From NCBI GenBank assembly GCA_902801845.1, contig CADCJW010000002.1, forward strand, positions 576,640 through 640,639: a stretch of 64,000 nt of DNA, given 5' to 3'. The stretch is from an uncultured Eubacteriales bacterium (GTDB lineage: Bacteria > Bacillota > Clostridia > Christensenellales > CAG-138). Position 1 is the stretch's first letter. Each line of letters opens with the position of its first letter. Positions 24,235 to 33,713 of this stretch are shown piece after piece. Made by a program: the position numbers and the translations under genes. The notes beneath the pieces were generated by a model. The model was not told the DNA's origin and searched no databases. It worked only from the letters and a program-made list of their open reading frames with translations.

Positions 24235-25655
24235 TGCACGCCTACGCCCGCGTAGTTGTCCTCATAGAAGGTGGCGGCGTTCCGGGCCTCGTTGAGCCAG
24301 TCCTCCTGGACGGCGTCCCATTCCTCGGTCTGCCGGGCGGCCAGGGCGGCGGCGGTGAAGGTTTCCGGATCGTCGTCGAAGGACGATGCCCCGGCGGGCA
24401 GATCGGCCAGCCGCTGTATAAGATAGAAGCTGTCCCCCACCTGAATGAGCTCGGAGATCTCCCCTTCCTGCAGGGCCACGGCGGCCTCCCAGACCTGCTG
24501 GGGCCACTCCTCGTCCTGGGCCTTGGTGTAGAAGATCACGGTGCCGTCCCGCCTGGGCTCCCCCTCGGCGTAGCCGTAGAAGCCCATGGTCCCCTCCTCG
24601 TTGGAGTAGGTGTTGAAGAGGGTGACGAAGTCCGTGCCCTTCAGGGCGTCCGCCCGGGCCAGCTGGGCCTTGTCGCCGGACTTCTGCAGCAGATCGGCGT
24701 TGGCCGCCTGAAGCTCCTGATACCGGGCCACGATCTGGGCCTGCCTGTCCTCGTCCTGACCTCTGAGGATCAGCTTCCCGTATTCCGATTCCAGATTGGT
24801 CATCTCCAGCTCGTTGGCGGAATAGGCGGCGCTGTCGTCCGGGTCCACGTCGAAGGTCAGCACCTGCATCCGGCCGAAGCCCTCCGGCGTGTACAGGACC
24901 GGGATCTCGCTGTCCCCCAGACGGTAGCTCTGATCCTGCTCCTTGTAGGCGGCGTAGTCCTCCTCGAAGCTCTCCTTCTGGTTGGCCGCCTCCGTCTCGA
25001 ACCAGTCTCTGGCGTCCGCCTCGGTGATGGACACGCCCTTGTTGAACTCGTCCTGCAAAAGCTCGGTCAATGCGCTCTCCTCATAGGAGGCGGTCACCTC
25101 CCCCAGCCAGCGGTCGAAGGGATAGCCGAAGTACTCCTCCACGTCCTTTTCCAGGAACGCCCGGGCCTTCTCGGCCAGGGCCACCGGGTCCGCATCCTCG
25201 CCCAGCTCCTCCTTGGCCTGATCCAGATAATCCGCCGCATACTCCACCAAAAGCTCCTCCACCTGCTGGGCCACCTCTGCCCGCTTCTCCTCGGTGAGGG
25301 TCACGCCCATCTCCTTGGCCTTCCAGGGCAGGACCTTGGCCGAAAGCAGGTCCTCGATGACCATGTTCCGATACTGCCCGATCTCCTCGGCGGTGGTGGG
25401 CGCGGGCACGCCGTAGTAGCCCATGTACTCGATGACGGTGTTGTAGCTGCTGCGCACCTCCCCCACGGTGACGGTGAAGTCCCCCAGGGTGAAGGCGGGC
25501 AGCTCGTCCGCAGCGGTGTCGGTCGCGGCGCTCTGGGTCGCGGTGGGCTGGGCGTCCGCCTTATTCGCCTCCGCGGCCGGCTTCTCCTCCAAACAGCCCA
25601 CCAGGCCCAGCAGCATGGCTGCGCTCAGGACCAGGGCCAAAAGCTTCTTACTCAC
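24231..25655 (-). CDS. PrsA/SurA-like peptidyl-prolyl isomerase lipoprotein
   Basis: 474 residues. A lipoprotein signal ends in LVGC (Cys21), followed by an Ala/Thr-rich linker. Residues 55-260 look like the helical SurA_N chaperone region (TVGEVRSSYNTVIEYMGYYGV...YRNMVIEDLLSAKVL). The C-terminal part (about 330-425) resembles a parvulin PpiC domain ending in VALQEGEISELIQVGDSFYLIQRL. Expected role: folding of secreted proteins at the outer face of the membrane. The start codon is GTG with an AGAAAGGA site. It has its own promoter inside the 3' end of mfd and also lies in the mnmG operon. Confidence 0.8.
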   Translation of the reverse strand: MSKKLLALVLSAAMLLGLVGCLEEKPAAEANKADAQPTATQSAATDTAADELPAFTLGDFTVTVGEVRSSYNTVIEYMGYYGVPAPTTAEEIGQYRNMVIEDLLSAKVLPWKAKEMGVTLTEEKRAEVAQQVEELLVEYAADYLDQAKEELGEDADPVALAEKARAFLEKDVEEYFGYPFDRWLGEVTASYEESALTELLQDEFNKGVSITEADARDWFETEAANQKESFEEDYAAYKEQDQSYRLGDSEIPVLYTPEGFGRMQVLTFDVDPDDSAAYSANELEMTNLESEYGKLILRGQDEDRQAQIVARYQELQAANADLLQKSGDKAQLARADALKGTDFVTLFNTYSNEEGTMGFYGYAEGEPRRDGTVIFYTKAQDEEWPQQVWEAAVALQEGEISELIQVGDSFYLIQRLADLPAGASSFDDDPETFTAAALAARQTEEWDAVQEDWLNEARNAATFYEDNYAGVGVQ

Positions 25656-25693
25656 GATTCTTGATTCCTTTCTGTTTCTCTATGCTTTGCCCC

Positions 25694-25722
25694 ATTATAC
25701 CCTTTCGTCCAGCCGGTTGCAA
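25694..25722 (-). promoter_or_regulatory. Internal promoter for the PrsA-like gene within the end of mfd
   Basis: Minus strand: TTGCAA (25722-25717), 17-nt spacer, TATAAT (25699-25694). The promoter overlaps the last codons of mfd. Confidence 0.6.
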
Positions 25723-28700
25723 TCCGCCAGGATGGAAAGAAATTGTGGCAGTTTTTTTACGAACTCGTCCGCCGAGCGCCCCTTGACGGCGATCTCCACC
25801 GCCGCCGGGTCCCCGGCGAGGAGCCGCGCCCCCTGTTCGTTGGAGAGGGCCAGCAACAGCTTCCCCCCGTCGGGCCGGGCGCTCCTATCGTATTTTAGGG
25901 TGGCCCTGCCCGGCTTCACCGTCACGGACAGGAACCCGGCCCGGGCGGCCAGGTGCTTGATGAGGGAGAGCCGCATGAGCCTCTCCACGCTCTCGGGCAA
26001 ATCCCCGTACCGGTCGGTGAACTCGTCGTACATGTCGTCGAACATGGACGTATCCTCGATCTCGGCGATCCGCTTGTACATGGCCATCCGCTGCAGCTCC
26101 CCGTTCACGAAGCCCTTGGGCACGTAGGCGTCCCCGGGGGCGTCCACCGCCGTGTCGATGAGGGGCATGGTCTCCCGGCCCGTCTCCTCGTCCACCGCCT
26201 GGCGGATGAGCTTGCAGTAGAAGTCATAGCCCACGTCCGCCAGATGCCCGTGCTGCTCCGCCCCCAAGAGGCTCCCGGCGCCCCGGATCTCCAGATCCCG
26301 CATGGCCAGGCGGTACCCGGCCCCGAACTGGGTGAACTCCCGCACCGCCAGCAGCCGCTTTTGGGCCGCCTCGGGCAGGGACCGGCTCTGGGGCACGGTG
26401 AAGTAGGCGTAGGCGATCCGGTTCGATCGCCCCACCCGGCCCCTGAGCTGGTAGAGCTGGGCCAAACCCAGCTTGTCCGCGTCCAGGACCACCAGGGTGT
26501 TGCAATTCGGTATGTCCACGCCGCTCTCCACGATGGTGGAGCAAAGGAGCACGTCCGCCTCGTGTCGGATGAAGGCCATCATGGCCTGCTCCAGGGCGTG
26601 CTCGTTCATCTGCCCGTGGGCCATGATGAACCTGGCCTCCGGCACCAGCTCCTGAAAATGGCTGAGAGTGCTCTCCATGCCCAGGACCCGGTTGCTGACC
26701 AAAAAGCACTGGCCGCCCCGGGAAAGCTCCCGCCGGATGGCGACGGCGATCTGGGCGTCGGTGTACTCCACCACGTAGGTTTGCACCGGGAACCGGTTCT
26801 CCGGCGGCGTCTCGATGACGGACACGTCCCTGACCCCGGTCATGGCCATGTTCAAGGTCCTGGGAATGGGGGTGGCAGTCATGGTCAGCACGTCCACCTG
26901 GCTGCGCATGGCCTTGATCTGCTCCTTGTGGTTCACGCCGAAGCGGTGCTCCTCGTCGATGATCAAGAGCCCCAGATCCTTGAATTTCACGTCTTTCGCA
27001 AGCAGCGCGTGGGTGCCGATGACCATGTCCAGCTCCCCGCTGGCCAAAGCTTTCTTCACGCTGTCCCGCTCCTTGGGGGTCTGGAACCGGGAGAGGCACC
27101 CCACCGTCACGGGGAAGGCGGAGAACCGCTCGGAGACGGTGGCAAAATGCTGCTGGGCCAGGATGGTGGTGGGGGCCAGCAGCGCCACCTGCTTCCCGTC
27201 CTGGATGGCCTTGAAGGCGGCCCGGATGGCCACCTCGGTCTTGCCGTAGCCCACATCCCCGCAGAGGAGCCGATCCATGGGCCGGCGGCTCTCCATGTCC
27301 GCCTTCACCTCCCGGATGGACCTGAGCTGATCCCGGGTCTCCTCATAGGGGAAGGCGTTTTCCAGCTTCCGCTGCCAGGGCGTGTCCGGGGAGAAGGCGA
27401 AGCCCTGCAGCGACGCCCGCCTGGCGTACAGGGCCGCCAGATCCACCGCCAGCTTCTTGGCGGCGGCCCGGGCCTTTTGGACCTTCTGCTGCCACTCGCC
27501 GCCCCCCAGCTTGCTCAGGGGGGGCGCCACGTCCTCCCCCGAGGAGCCCATGTATTTCTGTATCCGGTCCAGCTGGTCCGTGGGGATGTAGAGCCGATCG
27601 CCTCCCTTGTAGACCAAAAGCAGGTAATCCCGGGTGCTGTTCTCCACCGTGAGCTGCTCCACGCCCACGAACCGACCCACGCCGTGGGCCTCGTGGACCA
27701 CGTAGTCCCCCACGGTCAGGTCGGAAAATTTGAGGCCGCTCTTTTTCTTCCGCGGCCGGGACATGCGCTTGCCGAAGAGCTCCGCCCCGGTGAGCACCAT
27801 GAGCTTTTGAGCCGGGCACAAAAAGCCCCGGGGCAGGCTCTCCCGCAGGATCAGCACCTCGCCGGGCTCCACCGCCCGGTCGAGCCCGTCCGATATGGCG
27901 CATCTTAGCTCGTCCTGGAGGCTGCTGAGCAGAGCGTCGGCGCTTTCGCCCCCGTATAAAAGGGCGCTGCCGCCGGTCTGCCTGAATCGCTTCAGCTCCC
28001 GACAAAGCTCCCCCATGTCGCCCAAATACATGGGCGCCCCCTCCAGGGTGAACTTGACCCGCATCCGGTGCTCCAGCTCCCGGCTGGTGCGGAAGAGGGC
28101 GTAGACGGCCCCCGTCCGCCGGGTGTTCAAAACGGTGTTCAGATACCCGTCCTCCCGCAGGAGCTTCGCCTGCTGGGGATGGCCCTCCTCCCGCTCCAGC
28201 ATGGCGGTGACGGACTCCAAAAAGAGGGTACGGGCCGTCCGCCCCTCCTCCAGCACCCGGTCAGGCTCGATGACAAGCATCCTGCAGTCCCCGGGCAGAT
28301 ACTCGCCCAAAGACGCTTCCTCCTCATACAGCAGGGGCAGCAGCACGTCCGCCCCCAGGGTGGGCCTATTTTCCGCCCAATCCTCCCGCTCCCGGTCGAA
28401 GCCCGCCCTGTCCCCCAAGGCTTTCAGGGCCTTGCGGACCCGGGCCCCGGGCTGGGGCGTCTCGAAGGCCGGCGGGATCAATGCCCGATCCGTCTGGCGG
28501 ATGGACCTCTGGGTGCTCACGTCGAACCAGCGGAGCTGGTCCACCTCGTCGTCGAAGAATTCGATCCGGCAGGGCTCCTCCCCCTGGGGCGGGAACACGT
28601 CCAAAATATCGCCCCGGAGGGCCACCTGGCCCGGGCCTTCCAGCATGTCCACCCGCTCGTAGCCCGCCGCCACCAGATCGGCCAGGAGCTCCCGGGGGGG

Positions 28701-29135
28701 CAGCACGTCCCCCCGCTTCACCACCTTCAGCTGGGAGATGAAGGCTTCCGGCGGGGCCAGCCGCTCCAAAAGGGCCGCCGCGCAGGTGACGAACAGGGTG
28801 GGCACGCCCAAGGCCAGCCGGGACAGGACCCCCAGCCGCTGGCTCCGCCGCTCCGGCGCCGCCGCCTGCACGTGGACCAAAGGCAGCTCCCGGGGCAAAA
28901 AGGCCTGGACGTCCGGCCGATAGCTTTTGAGCTCGTTGAACAGGTCTACGGCCGCCGCCTCGGTGTCCAGGACCACCATCGTGGTCCCCTCCTCCGAAAG
29001 GGCGGCGAACACCGGCGCCCGGGCAGCGTCAGGCAGGGAAAAGACCGCCGCGGGGCCCCTTCCCTCCCTGAGCCCGGACAGCAGCTCGCTTACCGCCGGG
29101 TCCTGTTTCAATCGCTGGAGCAGATATTCCTTCAT
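25695..29135 (-). CDS. mfd: Transcription-repair coupling factor Mfd
   Basis: 1146 residues, the usual length. Mfd removes RNA polymerase stalled at DNA damage and recruits UvrA. Order of domains: UvrB-like N-terminal region (about 1-450), the CarD-like RNA polymerase interaction domain (LTVGDYVVHEAHGVGRFVGVE, about 480-550), a RecG-like helicase with Walker A GDVGYGKTEVA, DEEHRFG box, TATPIPRTL and GRVGR motif VI, and the C-terminal regulatory D7 domain. Start overlaps the pth stop by ATGA. Part of the mnmG-rsmG-pth-mfd operon. Confidence 0.96.
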   Translation of the reverse strand: MKEYLLQRLKQDPAVSELLSGLREGRGPAAVFSLPDAARAPVFAALSEEGTTMVVLDTEAAAVDLFNELKSYRPDVQAFLPRELPLVHVQAAAPERRSQRLGVLSRLALGVPTLFVTCAAALLERLAPPEAFISQLKVVKRGDVLPPRELLADLVAAGYERVDMLEGPGQVALRGDILDVFPPQGEEPCRIEFFDDEVDQLRWFDVSTQRSIRQTDRALIPPAFETPQPGARVRKALKALGDRAGFDREREDWAENRPTLGADVLLPLLYEEEASLGEYLPGDCRMLVIEPDRVLEEGRTARTLFLESVTAMLEREEGHPQQAKLLREDGYLNTVLNTRRTGAVYALFRTSRELEHRMRVKFTLEGAPMYLGDMGELCRELKRFRQTGGSALLYGGESADALLSSLQDELRCAISDGLDRAVEPGEVLILRESLPRGFLCPAQKLMVLTGAELFGKRMSRPRKKKSGLKFSDLTVGDYVVHEAHGVGRFVGVEQLTVENSTRDYLLLVYKGGDRLYIPTDQLDRIQKYMGSSGEDVAPPLSKLGGGEWQQKVQKARAAAKKLAVDLAALYARRASLQGFAFSPDTPWQRKLENAFPYEETRDQLRSIREVKADMESRRPMDRLLCGDVGYGKTEVAIRAAFKAIQDGKQVALLAPTTILAQQHFATVSERFSAFPVTVGCLSRFQTPKERDSVKKALASGELDMVIGTHALLAKDVKFKDLGLLIIDEEHRFGVNHKEQIKAMRSQVDVLTMTATPIPRTLNMAMTGVRDVSVIETPPENRFPVQTYVVEYTDAQIAVAIRRELSRGGQCFLVSNRVLGMESTLSHFQELVPEARFIMAHGQMNEHALEQAMMAFIRHEADVLLCSTIVESGVDIPNCNTLVVLDADKLGLAQLYQLRGRVGRSNRIAYAYFTVPQSRSLPEAAQKRLLAVREFTQFGAGYRLAMRDLEIRGAGSLLGAEQHGHLADVGYDFYCKLIRQAVDEETGRETMPLIDTAVDAPGDAYVPKGFVNGELQRMAMYKRIAEIEDTSMFDDMYDEFTDRYGDLPESVERLMRLSLIKHLAARAGFLSVTVKPGRATLKYDRSARPDGGKLLLALSNEQGARLLAGDPAAVEIAVKGRSADEFVKKLPQFLSILADCNRLDERV

Positions 29136-29728
29136 TCTTCCGTCTGGGCTTGGCGGGGGTTCTTCTCGTGGCGCTTGTTGAATCGGCTCTGGGCCCCCTC
29201 CACGTCCCCCTTCACGATGAGCTCCGCCGCGTCCGCCGCCTTCTCGTAGGCCTCCGCCAGGGTGACCTGCTCGTCCTTGCTGGGGCGCTTCAACACATAG
29301 TCCCTTAGCTGCAGACTCATGTCCTGGCCCGCGCCGATGCGGATGCGAGGGAAGTTCTCGGAGTTCAAACAGGCGATGATGCTCTTGAGGCCGTTGTGGG
29401 TGCCCGCGGAGCCCTTGGCCCGGATGCGCAGACTCCCGCAGGGCAGATCCACGTCGTCGCAGAGGACGATGAGCTTTTCCGGGGGCAGCTTATAGAAATG
29501 CATGACCTGCTGCAGGCAGTCGCCGCTCAGGTTCATATAGGTCTGGGGCTTCACCAGGATCACCCGCTCGCCGGCGAGCTCCCCCTCGCCCAACAGGCCG
29601 GAGAACTTCTTGTCCTTGATCTTCACGCCCATGCGCTGGGCGATCACGTCCAGGGCCATGAAGCCGATATTGTGCCGGGTCTTCCGATAACTCAGGCCCG
29701 GATTGCCCAGTCCCGCGATCACGTACAT
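29132..29728 (-). CDS. pth: Peptidyl-tRNA hydrolase
   Basis: 198 residues. Cytosolic enzyme that cleaves the ester bond of peptidyl-tRNA released from stalled ribosomes. N-terminus MYVIAGLGNPGLSYRKTRHNIGF contains the catalytic histidine in RHNIG; the substrate-binding Asn is in TYMNLSG and the Asp in LCDDVDLPCG. GTHNGLKSI is the second conserved block. pth followed by mfd is a common Gram-positive order. It starts 13 bases after rsmG. Confidence 0.95.
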   Translation of the reverse strand: MYVIAGLGNPGLSYRKTRHNIGFMALDVIAQRMGVKIKDKKFSGLLGEGELAGERVILVKPQTYMNLSGDCLQQVMHFYKLPPEKLIVLCDDVDLPCGSLRIRAKGSAGTHNGLKSIIACLNSENFPRIRIGAGQDMSLQLRDYVLKRPSKDEQVTLAEAYEKAADAAELIVKGDVEGAQSRFNKRHEKNPRQAQTEE

Positions 29729-29741
29729 GGTTTTTTCTCCT

Positions 29742-30428
29742 TTACAGAGGCTTTTTATTGGGGGTCCCGGCCTTCCGGGGATACTGCTTCGGCGTGGGAG
29801 CCATCTTGTCCGCGAAGATCAGACACCGCTTGCCGAGGTCGGATGCAAGTTCCACGGTCCTGAGCTTCACGTGGAGCAAAAAGGCCGCGCTCTTGGCGTT
29901 TTGAAGCTCCTCCGCCGCGTCGCCCTTGTAGGCGATGGCGCTGCCGCCCACCTTCACGAAGGGGGTGGTGAGCTCCAGCAGCACCGGCAGATTCGCCACC
30001 GCCCGGGAGGTGGCCGCGTCGAATCGCTCCCGATAGAGCCGATCTTGGCCCAGATCCTCCGCCCGGCCGTGGACCAGCGTGGCTGTGAGGCCCAGCTCCT
30101 TCAGCAGGGCGTCCAAAAAGGTGAGCCGCTTATGCAGGCTGTCCGCCAGCGTCAGCTCCAGCTTGGGCTCCATGATGAGCAGCGGCACCCCGGGGAACCC
30201 GGCCCCGGTGCCCACGTCGATGACCTGCATGCCCGGTTTCAGATAGGGCAGGGCCGCCAGAGAGTCCGCAAAATGCTTCTCAGCCACCTCCACCGGGTCC
30301 GTGATGGCGGTCAGGTTCATCCGTTCGTTCCATTCGGCCAAAAGGCGCTGGTAGATCTCGAACCGGTCCAGGGCGGCCTCGTCCGCCTGGGGCAGGGCCC
30401 GTTTCAGTATATCCCGCATGTCGCTCAC
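29742..30428 (-). CDS. rsmG: 16S rRNA (guanine-N7)-methyltransferase RsmG
   Basis: 228 residues. Methylates G527 of 16S rRNA (E. coli numbering). The SAM site is VIDVGTGAGFPGVPLLI; the family blocks LFLWNERMNLTAI-like (LLAEWNERMNLTAI) and SRAVANLPVLLEL are present. Start overlaps the mnmG stop by ATGA, the classical gidA-gidB pair near the origin. Confidence 0.95.
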   Translation of the reverse strand: MSDMRDILKRALPQADEAALDRFEIYQRLLAEWNERMNLTAITDPVEVAEKHFADSLAALPYLKPGMQVIDVGTGAGFPGVPLLIMEPKLELTLADSLHKRLTFLDALLKELGLTATLVHGRAEDLGQDRLYRERFDAATSRAVANLPVLLELTTPFVKVGGSAIAYKGDAAEELQNAKSAAFLLHVKLRTVELASDLGKRCLIFADKMAPTPKQYPRKAGTPNKKPL

Positions 30429-32317
30429 AGCATCCCCCGTTTCTGGGCCACCAGCAGCACGGACACGTCCGCCGGCGATACCCCGGATATCCGGGACGCC
30501 TGGCCGATGTTGGCCGGCCGCACCCCGTTCAGCTTCTGCCGGGCCTCCAACCGAAGCCCCGACAGGGTATTGTAGTCAAAGTCGGCGGGCAGGGCCAAGG
30601 CTTCCAGGCTGCGCATCCGCTCCACCTCCCGCCGCTCCTTCTCGATGTAGCCGTCGTACCGGGCCATGACCTCGATCTGCTCCAGGGTTTCCCGGTCCAG
30701 GGGGTCCAAGTCCGCCCCGTAGAGGCCCAGCAGCCCCGTATAGCTGACGTTGGGCCGCTTCAAAAGCTCGAAGAGCTTCGCCCCGTCGTGGGGCACGGTC
30801 TCTCCCACGCTCTCGAGGTACGCCCGTAATTTCTCATCCGCCGGGACCCGCTTGTCCAGCCTGGCGCGGGCCTGGGCCACCTTCTCCCGCTTTCTGAGGA
30901 GCTTTTCATACCGTTCGCCCGAGATGAGCCCCGTCCGCCGGGCCTTTTCGGTCAGGCGCTCGTCCGCGTTGTCCTGGCGAAGGAGGAGCCTATACTCGCA
31001 TCGGGAGGTCATCATCCGATAGGGCTCCGGGGTCCCCTTGGTGACCAGATCGTCCACCAGCACCCCCAGATAGCCCTCGTCCCTTCCTATAATAAATGGC
31101 GGTTCGCCCTTCACGTACAGGGCGGCGTTGACCCCGGCATAGAAGCCCTGGGCCGCCGCCTCCTCGTAGCCGGAGCTGCCGTTGATCTGCCCGCCCGAGA
31201 AGAGGCCCGGGATATGCTTCACCATGAGGCTCAGGTCCAGGGCCTGGGGGTCCAGGCAATCGTACTCGATGGCGTAGCCGTAGCGCATGATCTTCGCCCG
31301 TTCCAGGCCCGGGATGGTGTGGAGCATCCCCTCCTGCACGTCGGCGGGGAGGCTGGTGCTGAGCCCCTGGACGTACATCTCCTGGGTGGTTCGGCCCTCG
31401 GGCTCGATGAAGAGCTGGTGCCGGTCCTTGTCGGCGAACTTCACCACCTTGTCTTCGATGGAGGGACAGTAGCGGGTGCCCGTGGCGTGGATGCGGCCAG
31501 CGTAGAGGGGGGACCGGTCCAGGTTATCGAGGATGATCCGATGGGTCTCCCGATTCGTATAGGTGAGGTAGCACCGATCCTGCACAAGATGGAGCTCCCC
31601 GTGGAGGAAGGAGAAGGCGGGCGTGGGCTCGTCCCCCTCCTGGACGGCCATTTTAGAAAAGTCCAAGGTGTCCCGCTTCACCCGGGGCGGGGTGCCGGTC
31701 TTGAACCGCCTGAGGGGGATGCCCAGCCGCGCCAGATTCCCCGACAGGCCGTCGCTGCGCAGCATGCCCGCGGGGCCGCTCTCCCGGACGAATTCGCCGA
31801 TGAGGATCCGGCTCTTCAGATACACCCCCGTGCAGATGACCGCCGCCCGGCAGGGGTAGCAAAAGCCCTCCGCCGTGACCACGCCCGAAACGCGGCCGCC
31901 CTCAAGCGCAAGATCCACGGCCTCGCTCTGGATCAGGGTCAGATTTTCCTCCCGTTCCAGGGCGGATTTCATCCGCTCGTGATAGCGGCGCTTGTCCATC
32001 TGGGCCCGAAGGGAGTGGACCGCGGGGCCCTTGCCCGTGTTCAGCATGCGCATCTGGATCAGAGTATCGTCGGCAGCGAGCCCCATCTCGCCCCCCATGG
32101 CGTCCAGCTCCCGGACCAGATGCCCTTTTCCGGTGCCGCCGATGGAGGGGTTGCAGGGCATCATGCCGATGCTGTCCAGATTCAGCGTGAGCAGGGCGGT
32201 TGTAAGGCCCATCCGTGACGCGGCCAGGGCCGCTTCGCAGCCCCCGTGCCCCGCGCCGATCACCACGCAGTCGAAGCGCTCCCCCAAAAGGGGCTTGGTT
32301 GTCCTTTCGTTGCTCAT
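30425..32317 (-). CDS. mnmG: tRNA uridine-5-carboxymethylaminomethyl modification enzyme MnmG (GidA)
   Basis: 630 residues. With MnmE it installs (carboxymethyl)aminomethyl groups at U34 of certain tRNAs. FAD-binding VIGAGHGGCEAALAASRMG at the N-terminus, the insertion LCPAIRCTGVYL-like PCRAAVICTGVYLKSRI, CYLTYTNRETH and the C-terminal helical MnmE-binding domain (ARYDGYIEKERREVERM). First gene of a seven-gene minus-strand operon with mostly overlapping junctions. mnmE is not in the window. Confidence 0.96.
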   Translation of the reverse strand: MSNERTTKPLLGERFDCVVIGAGHGGCEAALAASRMGLTTALLTLNLDSIGMMPCNPSIGGTGKGHLVRELDAMGGEMGLAADDTLIQMRMLNTGKGPAVHSLRAQMDKRRYHERMKSALEREENLTLIQSEAVDLALEGGRVSGVVTAEGFCYPCRAAVICTGVYLKSRILIGEFVRESGPAGMLRSDGLSGNLARLGIPLRRFKTGTPPRVKRDTLDFSKMAVQEGDEPTPAFSFLHGELHLVQDRCYLTYTNRETHRIILDNLDRSPLYAGRIHATGTRYCPSIEDKVVKFADKDRHQLFIEPEGRTTQEMYVQGLSTSLPADVQEGMLHTIPGLERAKIMRYGYAIEYDCLDPQALDLSLMVKHIPGLFSGGQINGSSGYEEAAAQGFYAGVNAALYVKGEPPFIIGRDEGYLGVLVDDLVTKGTPEPYRMMTSRCEYRLLLRQDNADERLTEKARRTGLISGERYEKLLRKREKVAQARARLDKRVPADEKLRAYLESVGETVPHDGAKLFELLKRPNVSYTGLLGLYGADLDPLDRETLEQIEVMARYDGYIEKERREVERMRSLEALALPADFDYNTLSGLRLEARQKLNGVRPANIGQASRISGVSPADVSVLLVAQKRGML

Positions 32318-32340
32318 ATGCGCATACTCCTATGTATAGC

Positions 32341-32369
32341 AGTATAGCATAGACCCGTCGTTTTCACAA
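32341..32369 (-). promoter_or_regulatory. Promoter of the mnmG operon
   Basis: Minus strand: TTGTGA (32369-32364), 17-nt spacer, TATACT (32346-32341), then TAGGAG before the ATG. Confidence 0.65.
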
Positions 32370-32432
32370 TCATGGAACCGCGGATCGGCCCGTTTTTTCC
32401 TTCGCATCCTTCACGATCCGGTTTTGAAGGAA

Positions 32433-32524
32433 GTCCTGCAAAAAAAGAAATATAAAGGCGCTCGTCCTGCAAAAAGGTCGATGATGATATATTATTTTAA
32501 GAAAAACCAGGAAAGAATGCAGGA
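32433..32524. promoter_or_regulatory. Possible operator: repeated TCCTGCA motifs before the TAXI gene
   Basis: GTCCTGCAAAAA occurs twice as a direct repeat, at 32433-32444 and 32464-32475 (31 bases apart, about three helical turns), and TCCTGCA occurs once inverted at 32524-32518, just upstream of the TAXI promoter -35. Fits a binding site for an unknown regulator; the rest of the 298-base gap between mnmG and the TAXI gene is AT-rich without a gene. Confidence 0.35.
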
Positions 32525-32530
32525 AAAATA

Positions 32531-32559
32531 TTGCAAATATTTCACGTATGCCTTACAAT
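32531..32559 (+). promoter_or_regulatory. Promoter of the TAXI TRAP transporter operon
   Basis: TTGCAA (32531-32536), 17-nt spacer, TACAAT (32554-32559), followed by AAAAAAGGAGAA before the ATG at 32616. Confidence 0.65.
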
Positions 32560-32615
32560 AAACCCATATTGTTGCTAAAAGGATTAGTAACAAAAAACAA
32601 AAAAGGAGAATCGCT

Positions 32616-33656
32616 ATGAAGAAACTGCTCGCCATTCTGCTGGTCCTGTGCATGGTCCTGGCCGCCGCTGCCTGCGGCAGCAAGGAAGCCGCTCCCGCCA
32701 CGGACGCAAAGACCGACGCGGCGCCCGCTGCTGCCGAAGAGACTTTGAAGGACAAGGCCGCCAAGTTCGACCGGAAGAGCCAGTTCCTCACCGTCGGCAC
32801 CGGCCCCACCTCCGGTATCTACTTCCCCATCGGCGGCGCCTTTGCCACCGCCCTGAAGGACTACGGCTACCAGACCTCCGCTGAGGCCACCAACGCCACC
32901 GGTCAGAACATCCAGAACATCCTCAAGGGCGACTGCGAGATCGCCATCGCCATGCAGGACGCCGTCATGCAGGCCTACACCGCCACCGGCGCCTATGAGG
33001 GCAAGGAAGCCGCTTCCGACCTGCGGGCTCTCATGCGTCTCTGGCCCAACTACGTGCAGCTGGTCACCACCGCCAACACCGGCATCAAGAGCGTGGATGA
33101 CCTGCGCGGCAAGCGCGTGGGCGTGGGCGCCGCCAACTCCGGCGTGGAGATCAACGCCCGCATGATCCTGGCCGCCTACGGCATCACCTATGACGACATC
33201 ACCCCCGACTACCTCGCATACGGCGAAGCCATCGACAACATGAAGAACGGCCAGTGCGACGCGGTGTTCGTGACCTCTGGTCTTCCCAACGCCACGGTCA
33301 TGGAGCTGGGCGTGAGCTACGACATGGTGGTCGTGCCCATCGACGGCGAGGGCCGTGAGAAGCTGGTCAGCGAGTACCCCTACTACGCCAAGAGCGTCAT
33401 CCCCGCCAACACCTACAACAACACCGAGGATGTTGAGGGCGTCTTCGTGTACAACATCATGCTGGTCCGCAAGGATCTGCCCGACGAGATGGTCTACGAT
33501 CTGCTCACCGGTATTTTCCAGAACATCGCCACCATCAAGGCGTCCCACAACGCCGCCAACAAGAACATCGACATCACCTTCGGCGTCGATGACATCCAGC
33601 TCCCGCTCCATCCCGGCGCGGAGCAGTTCTGGAAGGACAACGGCTACATCAAATAA
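32616..33656 (+). CDS. TAXI-family TRAP transporter solute-binding lipoprotein
   Basis: 346 residues with a lipoprotein signal ending in AAAC (Cys20) and an Ala/Thr/Asp-rich linker. The mature part reads LTVGTGPTSGIYFPIGGAFATAL, NILKGDCEIAIAMQDAVMQAY, LRGKRVGVGAANSGVEINARMIL, all typical of TAXI binding proteins (relatives have been linked to glutamate or other carboxylates). It captures substrate for the membrane subunit encoded two genes downstream. The codon choice looks more biased (many GCC/AAG) than in its neighbours, in line with high expression. The long hairpin after the stop may protect its transcript. Confidence 0.93.
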   Translation: MKKLLAILLVLCMVLAAAACGSKEAAPATDAKTDAAPAAAEETLKDKAAKFDRKSQFLTVGTGPTSGIYFPIGGAFATALKDYGYQTSAEATNATGQNIQNILKGDCEIAIAMQDAVMQAYTATGAYEGKEAASDLRALMRLWPNYVQLVTTANTGIKSVDDLRGKRVGVGAANSGVEINARMILAAYGITYDDITPDYLAYGEAIDNMKNGQCDAVFVTSGLPNATVMELGVSYDMVVVPIDGEGREKLVSEYPYYAKSVIPANTYNNTEDVEGVFVYNIMLVRKDLPDEMVYDLLTGIFQNIATIKASHNAANKNIDITFGVDDIQLPLHPGAEQFWKDNGYIK

Positions 33657-33666
33657 GACAAAGTTC

Positions 33667-33708
33667 CAAAGCCCCGCGGAAGGTCTTCGTGCCTTCCGCG
33701 GCTTTGGT
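33667..33708 (+). promoter_or_regulatory. Strong hairpin between the TAXI SBP gene and DUF1850
   Basis: CCAAAGCC...GCGGAAGG pairs with CCTTCCGCGGCTTTGG across an 8-base loop. No T-run follows, so it is more likely an mRNA-stabilising or partial attenuation structure that sets binding protein above permease. Confidence 0.55.
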
Positions 33709-33713
33709 ATAGT

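Noticed and set aside
33667..33708. Terminator after the TAXI binding-protein gene
   Set aside because: The hairpin is strong but no T-run follows and the DUF1850 gene starts 5 bases later with the same operon logic; a processing or stability structure is more likely.
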